A DNA stretch of 64,000 nt from Charina bottae (Eukaryota > Chordata > Lepidosauria > Squamata > Charinaidae): contig JALMGJ010000002.1 of assembly GCA_023362775.1 (NCBI GenBank), forward strand, positions 74,873,414-74,937,413, read 5' to 3'. The stretch's first letter is position 1. Each line of letters starts with the position of its first letter. Both the position numbers and the translations under genes were made by a program. The notes under the pieces were generated by a model. The model did no database searches. It was given only the letters and a program-made list of their open reading frames with translations, and had not been told where the DNA came from. Positions 45,233 to 58,270 of this stretch are shown here, piece after piece.

Positions 45233-46240
45233 ATTGACTATAACATCTTGTTAGACAACATGGGGAAAGCTGAGGGTTCACTGCATGCTGGTTACCCTCT
45301 GAGTCCAATTCAGAGGGCTCATGATAATGTTTAAAGCCTCAAAAAGCTTAGGCCCAACTACTTACAGGGCCAACTCTCTCCCTCTTGAAAAAAACCGACT
45401 ATCCTGCTGCTGCTGCCTCCTTGGCTGCCTCAGTTCTAATCCTCTCTTAAAGAAGTTAAGTATGGGTCCCCAGATATCCAAAGAATTCCCACGGTGATAC
45501 TAAGAATAATAACCCCCATTTTTCTTTAATGATGCTGACACACCTGGCAAAATAAACTTTGGGGGGCCTCAGAGAGCATTTGCCCTGTCTGAAAACCTCC
45601 CCAAGACCTACAATATGTTTGTCCATAAAAACTCTGTGTTGCATTCATGTACGACACTATCAGTATTACTTAAAAATCTGAAATCTGCTTCCCAGGTAAG
45701 TGGGCTTCTTTAATACATATGTATATACATATATACAGTATGTTGACTTTGCTGTTTTATCTGAATGGCCCTAATGCTACAGAAACATTTAGTGGACAAA
45801 GTTAAAATTACTTCAAATTCTTTGGGAAATTTGGACAGAAGGAATAACAATATCTTTCTTAAACCAGTATAAAAACAAAACAATGCAGTGCAGGATTCAT
45901 TCTATTACATATCTATATAGCAAATATGTTACGTTAATATCTTGTTTAAACGACTGAACAACAACAACAACAAGAAAAAGAGTGTTCAGTAAAAGAATGA
46001 ATTAGCTTCTTTCAAATTAATATTTTTATTCAAGTTCTCTACAAGAGCTGTCGTAGATAAAATTAATTCCATGACATGGATCTCATTTGGTTTCTCAGTA
46101 AAATTAAAATATACATAAGTAGGTTTCCTCATTTTTTCCTACGTTTGATTGATGCCCTTTCAATATATACCAGGAGACAGAGAGAGAGATCTCAGCAATA
46201 TATATTGCCCAACAGCACTTAATATATGATATTTGGTATA

Positions 46241-46488
46241 CAGGTAGTACTAGTTTAGTGACTACCTCATTTAGTGACCATTCACAGTTACGAGAGTGAT
46301 GAAAAAGTAACTTTATGACCAATCCTCACATTTACAACCTTTGCAGGGCTGTAAAGCAAAGGAAAGCTGAAGTAAGATCATAAGCACAGTCGCGGTTTCA
46401 CTTAGTGACAGCTTCGCTTCAAAGTGAGACTGCTCACCAACAACCAAGTTGCTGGTCCCAATTGTGGTCACTAAATGAGGATTACCTG
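46241..46488. mobile_element. Tc1/mariner-type MITE, copy 3
   Basis: Ends CAGGTAGTACTAGTTTAG and CTAAATGAGGATTACCTG with flanking TA (46239-46240, 46489-46490). 248 bp, internally deleted compared with the other two copies. Confidence 0.85.
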
Positions 46489-46494
46489 TAGTGG

Positions 46495-46625
46495 TTAACT
46501 TAGCTATGGAAACCTCCTGGGTAACTCTGGGCCAATCACTCCCTCTGAGCCCAACCCACCTCACAGGGTGTGGAAAAACAGAAAGAGAGTTGTATTTCCA
46601 TCCTATCTTAAAGATACCAGCTTTC
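46495..46625 (+). repeat. tRNA-type squamate SINE fragment
   Basis: 'gggtaactctgggccaatca', 'ctccctctgagcccaaccca' and 'cctcacagggtgtgg' match the body of the SINE at 63250-63475. It starts a few bases after the MITE end. Confidence 0.65.
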
Positions 46626-47591
46626 TGCATTTTAAAGAAAATTGTAATCTAAGATTATGTAGGACTTTTGCAAGATCTCATTCCTAACTCTGATCAGTAA
46701 GAGGCTTTCATTTTTAATCCATTGTTAACTGGTGGATTTGAGGTAAATTTAAGTTTAAGGAAAGAGGGTTTTTTTTCATTTTATCTAGTTATTTGCCATG
46801 AATATGCATTAACCAACAAGACACAATATAACAGATCTTCTGATAACCATTTTAAAGAAAATTGATTCAGGAGGATGAATGGAATGTGAGATGAGGGAAG
46901 AGGAGCTCATATTAAAATTTCCTTGTAGCAGTCTCACTTTGAATTAAGATTACAGGTTTTATGCAAATTATGGAAACATGTAGACTGGGATTACATATTA
47001 TACTAAATCTTGGTTTATTGAATAAGAAGCTAAGTAGCTACATTCACCCATAATACTAGATCATAAACTTGGTTTACAAACCACAATGACTAGGCTCATA
47101 CACATGCTAAGTGAAAACCAAACTGTATTATTACATAAAGTGTAATATGTAATTCAAGCCATTGTTTGCCATTTTTCCTCATGTTTATGTGAAATGCATA
47201 ATAACAATCAATATAGTAGGTACTGTTTTAAATAAAAATCAGATATTTGCTCTCTGCCTGTTTCCATCTTGTTTCTTTTCATTATTGCATTGAATGAAGA
47301 TTTTACTTACGAAAGCTTATCTGGAAAACCTAAATTAAAATATTATTCCCAAAGAGGTTCTGGTTCATTCTTCTACTGGTCATTCATCTTCATTATTCCA
47401 CATTCATTTGTTATTTTAAATGTACCATATAAGCCTTCATATTCTGCCCTCTGAAGAAAAAGTAAGTCTAGGAAATAGAATAAATATTTGCCTTAACTCT
47501 CAACATCTCAGCTATCAAATAAATTCTTCAAATTTCTTAAAACAACATTTTTAGCCTAATTGCCAAATGGCAAGTTCAAGGATTTTTTTTA

Positions 47592-47613
47592 AATGAACAA
47601 CTATAGCAGTCAA

Positions 47614-47673
<60 letters not shown>

Positions 47674-47695
47674 TTGACTGCTATAGTTGTTCATT
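47592..47695. repeat. AT-rich palindrome 1
   Basis: Perfect 25-nt arms (47592-47616 and 47671-47695, starting AATGAACAACTATAGCAGTC) around 54 bp of pure TA repeat. The whole 104 bp can form a hairpin or cruciform. Confidence 0.95.
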
Positions 47696-47704
47696 CAGGA
47701 CATG

Positions 47705-47740
47705 ACATTCAGGACATGACATTAAAATATATCTAGGTTT

Positions 47741-47774
<34 letters not shown>

Positions 47775-47810
47775 AAACCTAGATATATTTTAATGTCATG
47801 TCCTGAATGT
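47705..47810. repeat. AT-rich palindrome 2
   Basis: Perfect 40-nt arms (47705-47744 and 47771-47810, starting ACATTCAGGACATGACATTA) around 26 bp of AT repeat, nine bases after palindrome 1. A direct repeat 'catgacattcagga' bridges the two. Confidence 0.95.
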
Positions 47811-49682
47811 TCCTTGTAATTTCACCTGAAAATCCAGCATGAATTATTAAGGTGCTGAAGTGTCAATACTTATTCACTGCATTCTGAAGTAACTTTCAGC
47901 CAAGTCTTCCATAATTCTGTTCAACTGTTGTTCACTAAGCTTATAGTACAGAGGTACAGTATGTGCTCAGAACTCTGACCTACCAAAATTAATTAATTTG
48001 TGTTTTTCAGGATTTCTAGATGAGATTCAGAGGGTTGTATACAGAATTGCAACCTTCAGGTTCTAAGGCACTTTCCATAAGATCATCCAAAATGCAATTT
48101 CAGAAAAGTTACAATTCTCATTATAATATTGGGGCATACTGTAATTATTATGGATTTGAACAAGTTTCTGCTGAAATGAATGGAGATAGCCCACTGGAAT
48201 ACTTGAGAAATTATGTACTTTGTAAATGGTGTAGGTTATATTTGATTCATGTAGAAAATGTTCCCTTCGTGTTTAAACTTAGAGCTGCTTCAATCATGGT
48301 GAATTCCCTGTATTTCTAACTCTTCCATTTAGAAACCATATTATACATTAAAAAGTTTACATATATGCAACAAATGTCACACAGCTCAATTTCTCTGTGG
48401 ATAAATGGTGCACTTATGATTTGTTTGCATTTTTAAAAATACGTCCATATAGGAAACTCACCACTTTGGAAATGGCCTCAGAAGTTTCTTTGAGAATAAG
48501 AGATCCACTCAGACTAAACTTGTCTTGATTATCCTCATGCTTAACTGATATGTTACATGCAGAAAAATTACCCTGACCATTAATTCATTAATAACCTGAT
48601 TGTTTGTACTTACTTCATGTTTTCCTGGAACTCAAGAATTGTTCAAAACTGGAAAAAAAATCATTGCAAAGCACGTAAACCTTCAAAAAGTAGATATCAG
48701 TGTGGTCTTTTATCTGAAATGTAAGCTTCATTTAGCCTATTGCTGTTTTTTTTCCTTGCTAGTTTATAAATATGTAATAAATAGAACAAACACCAAGACT
48801 TGTACTGTATTGTTAGATAGCGGCAGGACATGCAGTTTTTTGGAGCATCCTTAATTTTTTTAAATGTATTTGTGTACATTGAAAAACTGTTCTCTGAATT
48901 GTGTCTTTAATGTGCACTGCAGTTAAACTACTTGTTTTCTCTCTGCCTGCTCTTTGAAGATGCCAATTAGGAATAATGGGAAACAAGGGGTAGGCCAAGC
49001 ATTGCAGTGCATTCTTGTTTACATCTGTGTGTGATTATTTCAGTGTAATGTTTTAAACCTTTTTGGCCCATTCATGCTCTCACTGACATTAATGAGGTTT
49101 TGCCATTAGCTTTAATGGGAACAAGACTGGGCTTTGCACTCTTCTTTTCTGTCGTGTTCATTGCATTCTTTCTTGTTTGTGAACTGACCAGCCACTCATG
49201 CATGTGTTTGCCAGGTACGTTTATTTGTGCTGTTCCATGATCTTTCTTCTTCTGTTTCAGGTTCAGTATTGGCAGTATGAAATAAAATAAGGGGGGAGAA
49301 CAGGGATTTGGGGTAAAACGATTGGTTGGAGGCCTTCTCATCTGGTCTGAAATAATTTGCATTAAGTTCTTCAAGATTTGCTTAAAGTAGTTATTAAATT
49401 AAACCATATCAGGTGTAGGCTTATGTTGACTTGTTCAATGTGATTTTTCCAAGGAGCATTTTCTTTCTAGAACTAGGAACCGTGGTCTCTCCCCTTCCCC
49501 AAATAATAGCATATTGAGGGGGGAAAGTTTTTGCCCAATACCTATCACAGGAAGTAGTGAGAAAACTTCACCACCTCACAGAATACCTAGTAATCCTTTT
49601 GTTATATGGAGCCTAGCAGTAAAGAATAGCACTATAAACGAGGGGAGAAGGTTAGTGATTGATTAATTTTTTAATTTAACAG

Positions 49683-49876
49683 GCTCACGAAGCTGAGGAA
49701 GAATCCCGGAAGAACCCTGAATTTGTTGATCGAATGAAGCAGCTGGACAAAGAGGCTGCCTACTATAGAGAGGAATGTGGCAAAACTCAAGCTGAAGTGG
49801 ACAGGCTGTTAGAAATCCTCAAAGAAGTAGAGAATGAAAAAAATGACAAAGATAAGAAAATTGCCGAACTGGAAAG
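49683..49876 (+). CDS. ERC2: ERC2 coding exon (coiled coil), 194 bp
   Basis: Starts in phase 0 with AHEAEEESRKNPEFVDRMKQ and runs through LDKEAAYYREECGKTQAEVD and LLEILKEVENEKNDKDKKIA to ELE plus two bases (AG) of a split codon. The acceptor is AACAG and the donor GTACAT. The NDKDKKIAELE end is conserved between ERC1 and ERC2. The AHEAEEESRKNPEF start differs from the mammalian ERC2 form in a few residues, as expected in a reptile. The next exon should begin by completing a Ser codon; I did not find it before 64000. Confidence 0.95.
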
Positions 49877-52221
49877 GTACATTTCTTATTGTCTGTGTTT
49901 TCTCATAAATACCTTCTATATCCCTGTTTGATGAAAAGAAATAGCCAAATGTATCGTGCTAGTAGGCAAACAAGACAGAACAGCACTATACATGATGATC
50001 CAGGGTTTCAGGGAAAGCTGGTTCTGTGCAATTGTTTGTCCAAATGTTTTTGAAGATTCAGTAAGATAATAAATTCTCGGCTCCTTTATAGAGAAAATTT
50101 GCCTTACCGACCTAATGGGGGGGGAAAGCCATTAACATTTTTTACGAAGTTGAAGAAGAAAAAGAGAGAGAGAAAAAGTGTAATACGATGCAACATGAAA
50201 ATAACATGGAAATCAGATGTTGTTGAAAGAAATTGGGTGTAATTAAATTAAGGTAAAACTAAATAAAAATAGAAATGGTTCACAATAAAGCATTATGGAT
50301 ATAAAAATTATTTAAAAGTTAACATTTACACTTAGAACAAAGTAAGGAAATATAGGAGTGGATAGCTTGCTAAGTTGTCTTTTGCATAAAAGGATTGTGT
50401 TATGATTGTGTCAACAAATGAGGCCATCTTAAACCAATGCAATCTACATCTGTGTTAACAAAAGCACTGTATTCAAGTCCATAAATAAAATCAGATTTTG
50501 ACAAATTGGAAAGGATGATTAAGAACATTTATTTATTTTGCTTTGTTTGGCTAATACATCTGTTTAGATGTAATAAATAAATGTATATACCTCCCCTCCC
50601 TAGTGATTGCAAGGTGCTAATTTTCTTTTCATTCACACAGTGTCCTTTTCTCTTTCTTTTCTTCCCAGCTTTCCAATTTCATTTTGTTCAGTTTCTTCCC
50701 AGGTTTTAAAAAAAACCAGAGTAAGAAATAAACATTAATGTCTAAATTACTATGACATTCAATTTATAAATGGTCCTTATAACTGGCTTTTCTGTTTCTG
50801 GGGGCTGATGCCCACGTGAAGAGATGTTACCAGATCACATGCTCTCAGTTAGAACTCTGTATTATTGAAATTAATCAGATCTACTGTCTCCCATCCTTAC
50901 AGTGTCTTCTATTAACAGACTAAGATTATCCCCACATTCTAAAGCTTATCCAAACTGCCTATATCAGCCTCTTTAGTGTCTGCCAAACTGATTCATGTCA
51001 TGATCTATACATTCCTAGTAGTGTGATCTTACTAGTTATCTGTACATTAAGCCAAATCAGGCAAAAGAGCCAGAGTCCTGTTTCAGGTATTGGTGATGGT
51101 GACTTTGATGGGGCGGGAGGAGGCAGGCTTCACTCACTCACTCGTAAGTCCTGGGACTGCCCTTCCTGCCAGCTGTGGCACTAACTGCCAACTAGCTGTG
51201 TGTTCAAAAGATGCTTCAGGGCAGGTGGTACATTAGAGTTCAAAGGCAGAGTACACATAAGAGGAAGAAAAGATAGCATTTGTTTTTTTTTTAATAAGCT
51301 TAAAAGGAGAGAGGCTAAGGGATCATGTTTGCATATTTTAAAAGACTTCAGAAGGAAGGGGAAAAAGTATTTTTCTGGAATCTGCCCAAGCATTCATTTG
51401 GAAAATTAAGATGTTTGGGAGAAGGATGTACATGCTAAAATTTGATACCATGCTGCTTTAGGGTAGATTATTGCTGAAATGATCTATAAAGTCTCTTAAC
51501 TGCTTCAAAAACTATAATTCTGTGCATGCAGTTATTTAACTTTTAAATATTACTCTTGTTCCTAAAGCATGCTTCCAAACTTCAAAAATTGTACAAAAGT
51601 TCCAGATGACTTAGTACATTTTTACAACAGAAGTTTATGTAAATAAGTGAAAACATTGTTATCTGCTCAGAGGTTTTAATGCCTTATTGTGTAGGATCTC
51701 TGGGACCTTCTTGTTTCATTTATGTTCTTTCCTCAGAGAAAGGAAAGAGATATTTAGATTGAATGGAGAATCGTAGTACAGAAACACCTTGATTTAATGG
51801 ACAATTCATAGGAAGCGGATCTCTGTTAAATGCAGAAGTATGCCTTTTGAGGCAATTTACCTCAGATGCATTATGACATCAGTACAGAAATGACATAAAT
51901 TGATGCAAGTGATATACAGTAAATCTGATATAAGTTAAAGTACATTTAAGTGGCTGGTCTGGATTACTTCATATGCAACAGACTTGTCCATTTTTTCAGG
52001 GGTGCATCCAGACAGACATTTTGTCCATTGCATCTGAAGTCTGTTAAATGGTAGTCAGTTAAATCAAGATTTTGCTGCAATTCAGAAACCTAACAGACTC
52101 AGTTATCCTTTAAATATTTTTATTTATTCATGTACAATGTATGTTTGTTTTATTTTGCTAAGAGATAAAATAATGGTTGTTGTGGGTTTTCCGGGCTGTG
52201 TGGCCGTGTTCTGGCAGTTTT

Positions 52222-52268
52222 GGTTCCTAACGTTTCACCAGTCGCTGTGGCTGGCATCTTCAGAGGAC
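52222..52268 (-). ncRNA. Hammerhead ribozyme motif, PLE B1
   Basis: Minus strand: CTCTGAAGATGCCAGCCACA, then CGACTGGTGAAACGTTAGG. CTGAAGA and GAAAC are intact; stem II GCCAG/CTGGT has one G-T pair; CCT and AGG can close stem I. Stem III is only about two pairs, so any activity probably needs a dimer. Confidence 0.68.
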
Positions 52269-52404
52269 AGGAGCACAGCTAGAAGATTCTGTCTGTGCCC
52301 AAGTGGAGGGTGTGTGTGTTCCTGCTGGTGTTTATAGCTGCTGAGAGGGTGTGTGTCTTGTGTGGGTCATTTACAAGAGATTAGGAGAGGGTTTATTGTG
52401 GTGA

Positions 52405-53310
52405 TTAGGGGTGTATGGTGCTGTCGTGTGTGGGATTAGCACATCTATTGTGTGAGTTGTTTGCATATTTATGTGGTTGAGTAGAGTTCATTGACCTTTT
52501 GCAAGCTGTGTTTTTCAGGACTGGCAGCCAGGTTTTGCTGATCTTTAAGCTTTCTTCTTTTTTATTGAAACTGTGTTGGTGTTTATGTATTTCAATGGCT
52601 TCCCTGTATAGTCTAACATAGTGGCTGTTGGTGTTGTCCAGTATTTCTGTGTTTTCAAATAAGATTTGGTGACCAGTTTGTTTGAGAGCATGTTCAGCTA
52701 TTGCAGATTTTTCAGGTTGCTGTAGTCTGCAGTGTCTTTCATGTTCTTGTATCCTGGTGTGGATGCTGCGTTTTGTGGTCCCAATGTATACTTGTCCACA
52801 GCTGCAGGGTATGCGGTAAACTCCTGCAGCGGTGAGGGGGTCCCTTTTGTCTTTTGCTGATTTTAACATTTGTTGTATTTTTCTGGTGGGTTTGAAGACT
52901 GTTTGGAGGTTATGTTTTTTCATTAGTTTTTCCATGCGGTCCGTGACTCCTTTAATGTAGGGCAGAAATATTTTTCTTGTGGAGGGCTGTTTTTCTTCGG
53001 TTGAGTGCTGTTTTTTCGGTTTGATAGCTCTCCTGATTTCATTCTTGGAGTAGCCATTCGCCTGTAGGGACCAATCCAGATGGCTGAGTTCAGAATTGAG
53101 AAATTGAGCTTCACAGTTCTGATTTGCGCGATCCACTAGTGTTTTGATGATGCCTCTTTTTTGTCGTGGGTGGTGATTGGAATTTTTGTGTAGATACTGG
53201 TCTGTGTGGGTGGGTTTTCTGTAGATTTTGTGTCCTAATTGCAGGTCTGGTTTGATAGGAAACCCACAACAACCATCGGATTCCGGCTGTGAAAGCCTTC
53301 GACTATACAT
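52405..53310 (-). pseudogene. Penelope-like GIY-YIG endonuclease part, family B
   Basis: A 301-aa open frame. The first 17 or so residues are an accidental translation of the terminal repeat. It then enters the Penelope protein after the RT (HKIYRKPTHTDQYLHKNSNH), a basic linker and the GIY-YIG domain (GVYRIPCSCGQVYIGTTKRS, RIQEHERHC, EAIEIHKH). It shares the IYRKPTxTDQYL motif with family A but is clearly a different family. The RT core is deleted, so it is not autonomous even though the frame is open. Confidence 0.9.
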
Positions 53311-55214
53311 AGATAAAATAATGTTTAGGTTTGCTACAGTGTATCCATGTGTGTTTGTATCTGAGAACTTTTTCTAAGTAATTGTCAAGAACTACATCTC
53401 AACTACATCTAATTCATTCTGATGTCATTCTAGCATTCAGTGGAATTATCTTTTCTTGTATTCATCAGCTTGTCCTTAGGCCCCATTATCACAAGAAACT
53501 TAAACTAGGTACAGTATCTATGATAGATGAAATAGGAATTACAAATTATTCTAGCTAGGGGGAAAAGATCACATTACTGCAGTTTTATGTTATCAATTTA
53601 AATATTTTGGATGAATCAATTTCTTTATTCATCTGTATTGGAATATAAGGTAATTCTCAAAATGTATTTTATTGGTTATTCTCAAAATGAAGAAGGGTAA
53701 TGGGAGACAGGACAGAGGTATATAAAAACATCCAGGACATAGATAATAGGGACAGATACGTTTTTCCCCTTCTCTTGCATCACTGGAAATCTCCCATTGA
53801 AATTAAACACATTTAAGGCAGAACTGATATGAAGAAATACTTTTTCACATATGAATGAAAATTTTCAAATTTAAAAAGTAAGGTCTTACTGAGGACCAAA
53901 AAATCTACCAGCTGCTTTCCATTTTTTTTCCTTCCCTGGGCTAGCAGGGTTGTTGGCATGACTTATTGTCAATATTAGCCTTTTCTGGGACTGATGTGTT
54001 CTGTATTTGATGTAAACTAATATTCACAATTGTCTAAAGGCAAGCACACTATTTCAGACTCGTTCACATGATGAATAAATCTGAGTCTCTCTTTCTCCCT
54101 TTAAGTGAAGCATCCTAATTCTAGCAGAAGAATGAAAATCTCAAACAAGAGATCATTTCTTCAAGTGCTCTGACAGGTGTAATTTGCAGAGGTCATAAAA
54201 ACTCATTGGCTGGTTACTTGTGTCATTATCACAGAGCTCATCACTCTATTCTGCCTCATCTTCAGCTTTGTGCATACATGGAAGAAAAGCTTGAACAGTG
54301 TTTAAGATTCTGCATTGCCAGAAAGCCCATCAGTTCTTCAAATTTCTTTCTGAAAATGTCTGATTCTATTCAATGCCTTGAACTGATTTATTTGATTCAA
54401 AAAGGCAATTTGATCAAATCTCCTTCAAATTGAGTCATGCATTTGAAGGTTTCACACAGCCCCCCATCTGTTAATCAATACTAGAGAGTTTTTTTTTTTA
54501 ATGGAACATTATTGAACAAAACTTCAAATTAAGTTTTCTAGGATGCTTAGTGTAATATCTTCACTGCCTGCATATATGCAAATACACTCAGTTAAAGCTA
54601 ATAACTTGAATGTTATATGCAACTGCATTTAAAAGATGTGCATGATATAGTGTCATAATTTTACCTGCATCTATTTACCCAACTTTTTTTCAAAAAGTAA
54701 ATTCTCAATCAATACTGATACTCCAAATAAGGAACTTCCACATAATTGCATTTTTTAAAATAAAGGTACATTTGCTTTCCAGTAATATAGCTAAGATGGC
54801 CATCCCATCTCCACTTTTAGTGGCCTTTCTGCCTTCTACTACATGAAGATAGAATGCTATTCTCTGGCCCTTTTGAATTCTGGAAGTGCAGTACTCAGTA
54901 TTTCTCATAGTGAAATCAGTGAAGTTTAGCTCATAATCTGCACCTTAGGGAACTGGGCATTTTTTTCCTTTCTTTTCAGGTCCTGTGATTTGGTAGACGA
55001 TTAATTAGTTAGAACACCAAGCATCTTTGCTTAAGATACGTATCTCTTAAAATAGTTTCCCTGAAGAATATAATCAAGAGCAGAGGAACAGAATATCTGA
55101 AAAAAGATCCAATACATTTCTTCATATGTATGAATTTTGCTGACGAACAGGACAAAATGGATGTTTCATTCTTAAAATAGGTTGATGAGATGTATACTGT
55201 GTCTCCTATTATTA

Positions 55215-55420
55215 TTATTTTTTTTGCCATTCAATCATGTCTGATCCCTGGCGACTGCCTGGACTAGTCCCTGCAGTTTTTCTGGCAAGATTTCAGTAGT
55301 TTTCCATTGCCTCCTTCCTAGGGCTGAGAGAGAGTGACTGGCCCAAAGTTGCCCAGCCGGCTTTCATGCCTAAGGAGGGACTAAAACTCACAGTCTCCTG
55401 GTTTCATAAAGTAAATAAAT
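55215..55420 (-). repeat. tRNA-type squamate SINE
   Basis: 'gcagtttttctggcaagatt', 'tagggctgagagagagtgac', 'tggcccaaagttgcccagcc', 'ggctttcatgcctaaggagg', 'gactaaaactcacagtctcc'. Read on the minus strand this is a tRNA-like head with a GAGTTTTAGTCC B box, followed by the SINE body. Confidence 0.78.
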
Positions 55421-56024
55421 AACTATGATTGTCAGTCCAGATCTTGCATGGATATTTAGTGGCACTGTGGAGGCAAAAGTCTTTCTTGCAGTGAGGAGCT
55501 TGCATCTGCTGACTGATCTGAAAATGCATCCGAAGAATTAACTAGGGTGCAATACAGGATCCTTCCCAAATTGTAGCAACTGTCTTTTAATGAGCTGTTC
55601 TCTTTTGGGAGAGGTGCTGGACCCAAGCTTTTGTACCAATTCATGATAACTCAGACAGATGTTTTTTCAACTTTTCTTGATTGACTGGCTGAATTTGCTC
55701 CTGACCTTCACTGTTGTTAGCTTTATGAAGTAGGTCAGGTCAGAATACAGACACTACAAGGGTTACAGGAAAGCTACTTTCTTGTCGTAGGATATGGTAA
55801 CAGAGTCTTGAAATCTTGCCAGAGTTTCCCCTTGCCCCCTCTTATATCAAACAGAAACAAAGCAGGGATATTTTGAGTTTCTTTCTCATGCTCCGTCCTT
55901 TTCCAGGGCTAAGTTCTTGTTTTTCCTCTTTTAACAGTATCTGCATTCCTCTACAACTGTAAACATTAAAGAACCATCGGGGCAGGTTTGATGCCCTCTA
56001 GTTGTTCAAGGTAGTTCCAAGATA

Positions 56025-56160
56025 GGCCAGACTGAGAAGTTGAAAAACATCCTGGAAGAAGGCAATAGCAAACCGCTTCCACACTATTGCGAGAAAAGCT
56101 GCATGATTATGTTTGTATAGTCACCAGGAGCAGGCTAGATTTGATGAAGATTCTACATTT
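56025..56160 (+). repeat. SINE body fragment
   Basis: 'ctggaagaaggcaatagcaa', 'accgcttccacactattgcg', 'gtatagtcaccaggagc' resemble the middle of squamate tRNA SINEs ('aggcaatggcaaaccacttc'). Ends are unclear. Confidence 0.5.
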
Positions 56161-57430
56161 TTGTAACATCCGTTGTCTTTGGCCATGCCTGTAAGACTGA
56201 TGCGTATTGGTCCGTTACATCTGTCCCTGCATTAGTGACAGGTTCCCTTCTCCCTGCATTAGACACCTATTTCTAGACTTTCTTGAGGGAGATTAAATAT
56301 CCCAGTTTTGTCACAGCTACTTCTTCCTTGAAGTCACCCTTTTCCTCCATTATTTCTTCCAAATTGGGATGGGCAACCTCATGCTTTTCAGGTGGTTTCG
56401 ACCACAATACTCATATATTACAGTTAGGTCGTGCAGTTGCAGTCCAACACATCTCGAAGGCATTGGTTTGCCTACCTCAACTCCTAAGGAAGATGATATA
56501 ACTAGTCATCCTTGGACAAGTGAGTCCATGGTGCGATAGTCCCCCTTTGACCCACATTATTTATAAATGTAATTTAAAATATCCTATGTTTTAAGCTCCT
56601 GCAGTGATCTAGAGGTGGCTTAATTGTTTTAGTTTAAATTGTAGACACAAACGAAGTTTTAGCAAGACTTGGCAGAAATGTTCCGCATAGAATATTTAAT
56701 TGCCATTTTAGTTCCTGATGGGTTTGAGATACAACTGGCCTAAAACAATTCTGAAGATAGAGAAAAGTATATCTGGCCTGAATACATGAGATTGGATATT
56801 AACTGTGTATTGGCTTTGAATTAACATACAAAAGGTAAAGAGATACTATGAGAGAAACTCTTTTTCCTTCTTCCTTTTTAAAAAAGATCAGTTTCTCTTT
56901 AATGTGTTTCTGCTAGTGCAACTGAAATAAGGGCACAGTTGCTTATCACTGTGAATGACCTCAGCTATTTAATGCACAGCTGCAAATTCCTGTAAGGAGA
57001 TATCTGTCACAAAGCTTTTGTTGTTGTTGTGATGCTGCTTATTGCCAACCTCCGAACAGCTTTGCAATATGCAAGTTGTAGACCCAATTTCCTTCACACT
57101 ATTTTACTAATGGCTGAAAGGGAAGATAAAGTATCACACTGTAGAGTTTAGCTTGCAACCTTTCTTTAAGTGAAAGTATTCTATAAGGCTGAGAAATTGA
57201 TGGATACCATGATGTAAAAAGAAAATGTCCCCGCCCCTTGAGCATACTTGATAGTTGATTCTCTTCGATTGGTATACTTGATTGAGTCTATACTGCAGCT
57301 CCAGCTATAGATTTCAGAAAGACTTTGGGAAAGTGTCATCCAAACATCAGCAGACTTATAAGCAGTAGAGGAAGGAGTAGCCAAAGTACTGCAATCTAGC
57401 TAGGTGCTATGAGATTTCCACCATTTAGAG

Positions 57431-57675
57431 CAGAGCTTTCCAAACTGTGTGTCGCGACACAAAAGTGTGTCGCCACACACAGTCTGGTGTGTCGCCACAC
57501 AACCCGGAAGCGCTGATCATCACCACCACCAACGGTGGCGCGCAAAAACCCGAAAGCGGCAGCAGCGCTTCCGGGTTTCTGCGCGCTGCCGCAATGGCGG
57601 CACTTCCGGGTTTTCCTGCGGTGACACACCAACGACGGTTGGTGTGTCGCCGTGGGAAAACTTTGGAAAGCCCTG
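57431..57675 (+). mobile_element. hAT MITE family 1, copy 3
   Basis: 245 bp with CAGAGCTTTCCAAAC...CTTTGGAAAGCCCTG and the perfect duplication ATTTAGAG at 57423-57430 and 57676-57683. Open frames on both strands here arise from the repeat itself. Confidence 0.95.
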
Positions 57676-58270
57676 ATTTAGAGTTTCCCATGATGTCCAA
57701 TGTTGTTTTGGGGACTGCAGGAATTTTAAAAAATCAGGTAGCTCATAAGCACCAAGTGGTCAAAATCAAGCCAGAAGGAGTTGGTTGTGAATCCAGTATA
57801 AAGAAGGGCTGGCAGCTGCCTGAAGAGGCTATATAGCTGATGCTGGGCCTGTCCATAGATATGTTATTACTATATTTTAATGCTATTTCTTTTTAATGCT
57901 ATTTCTAAGTCAAGAAATCCTATAATAATCATACTTTATTTAGACTTTTGCTAGCTAATTGCAGATGGAGAGAAAAGGGTTAATTTCCATATGGTTCTGC
58001 AGGTATTAAGAACTTAAACAAGGACTATGTTTCATGTTTCCCATGTTACATAAAATTTTACCTTTGGAAGACAATCTTACTCGGCTACGAGTGATCGCCA
58101 ATGATGATGAATGAATGATGGACAGAGACCTTTGCAAGATGTTCTGGTGATTATGCCAACCTTGCCCTAATCAACATACTTTTGATATATTTTTGATATA
58201 TATTTTGCAAAATTGCAAAAAATATGTTTAAATATCCTCCTTCCCTTTTTTGAGCAAGTTATTAGAGTAT

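Larger units (their letters stand above)
44975..45420 (+). mobile_element. L2 LINE RT fragment, split by a Penelope foldback
   Basis: Reads LLDVLAALYNIDYN before the insertion and NILLDN after it, which is L2 RT motif A (typically LDLSAAFDTVDHNILL). Then GYPLSPIQ and 'agcctcaaaaagcttaggcc' represent the later ELHWLP...ALKSLGP region. Internal parts are deleted. Confidence 0.75.
34778..49682 (+). other. ERC2: ERC2 intron, 14.9 kb, containing a candidate microexon
   Basis: GT...AG, phase 0. It contains the candidate microexon at 37600-37635, Penelope-like foldbacks at about 38331 and at 45050, one hAT MITE (39030), a Sauria SINE (39659), a hAT hairpin (40571), L2 scraps (41290, 44975), Tc1/mariner MITEs (44345, 46241) and AT palindromes (47592-47810). 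The stretches 34778-37560, 42100-43550 and 47820-49660 hold nothing that I recognise. Confidence 0.85.
52176..53310 (-). mobile_element. Penelope-like element B1, internally deleted
   Basis: The 13-bp duplication AGATAAAATAATG lies at 52163-52175 and 53311-53323. Both ends carry the same terminal block in opposite orientation ('ggttgttgtgggttttccgg' at the left, 'aacccacaacaaccatcgga' at the right), so it is a shorter version of the foldback shape. Most of the RT is missing. The C-terminal nuclease is intact on the minus strand. Confidence 0.92.

Noticed and set aside
27679..49876. ERC1 instead of ERC2
   Set aside because: The ESFKKENKDLKEKVNALQAE and SLIDLKEHASSLASAGLKR segments fit ERC2; ERC1 differs at many of these positions.
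58075..58130. A short BovB or SINE scrap ('ctcggctacgagtgatcgcc')
   Set aside because: It looks like a familiar reptile repeat, but it is too short to assign to a family.
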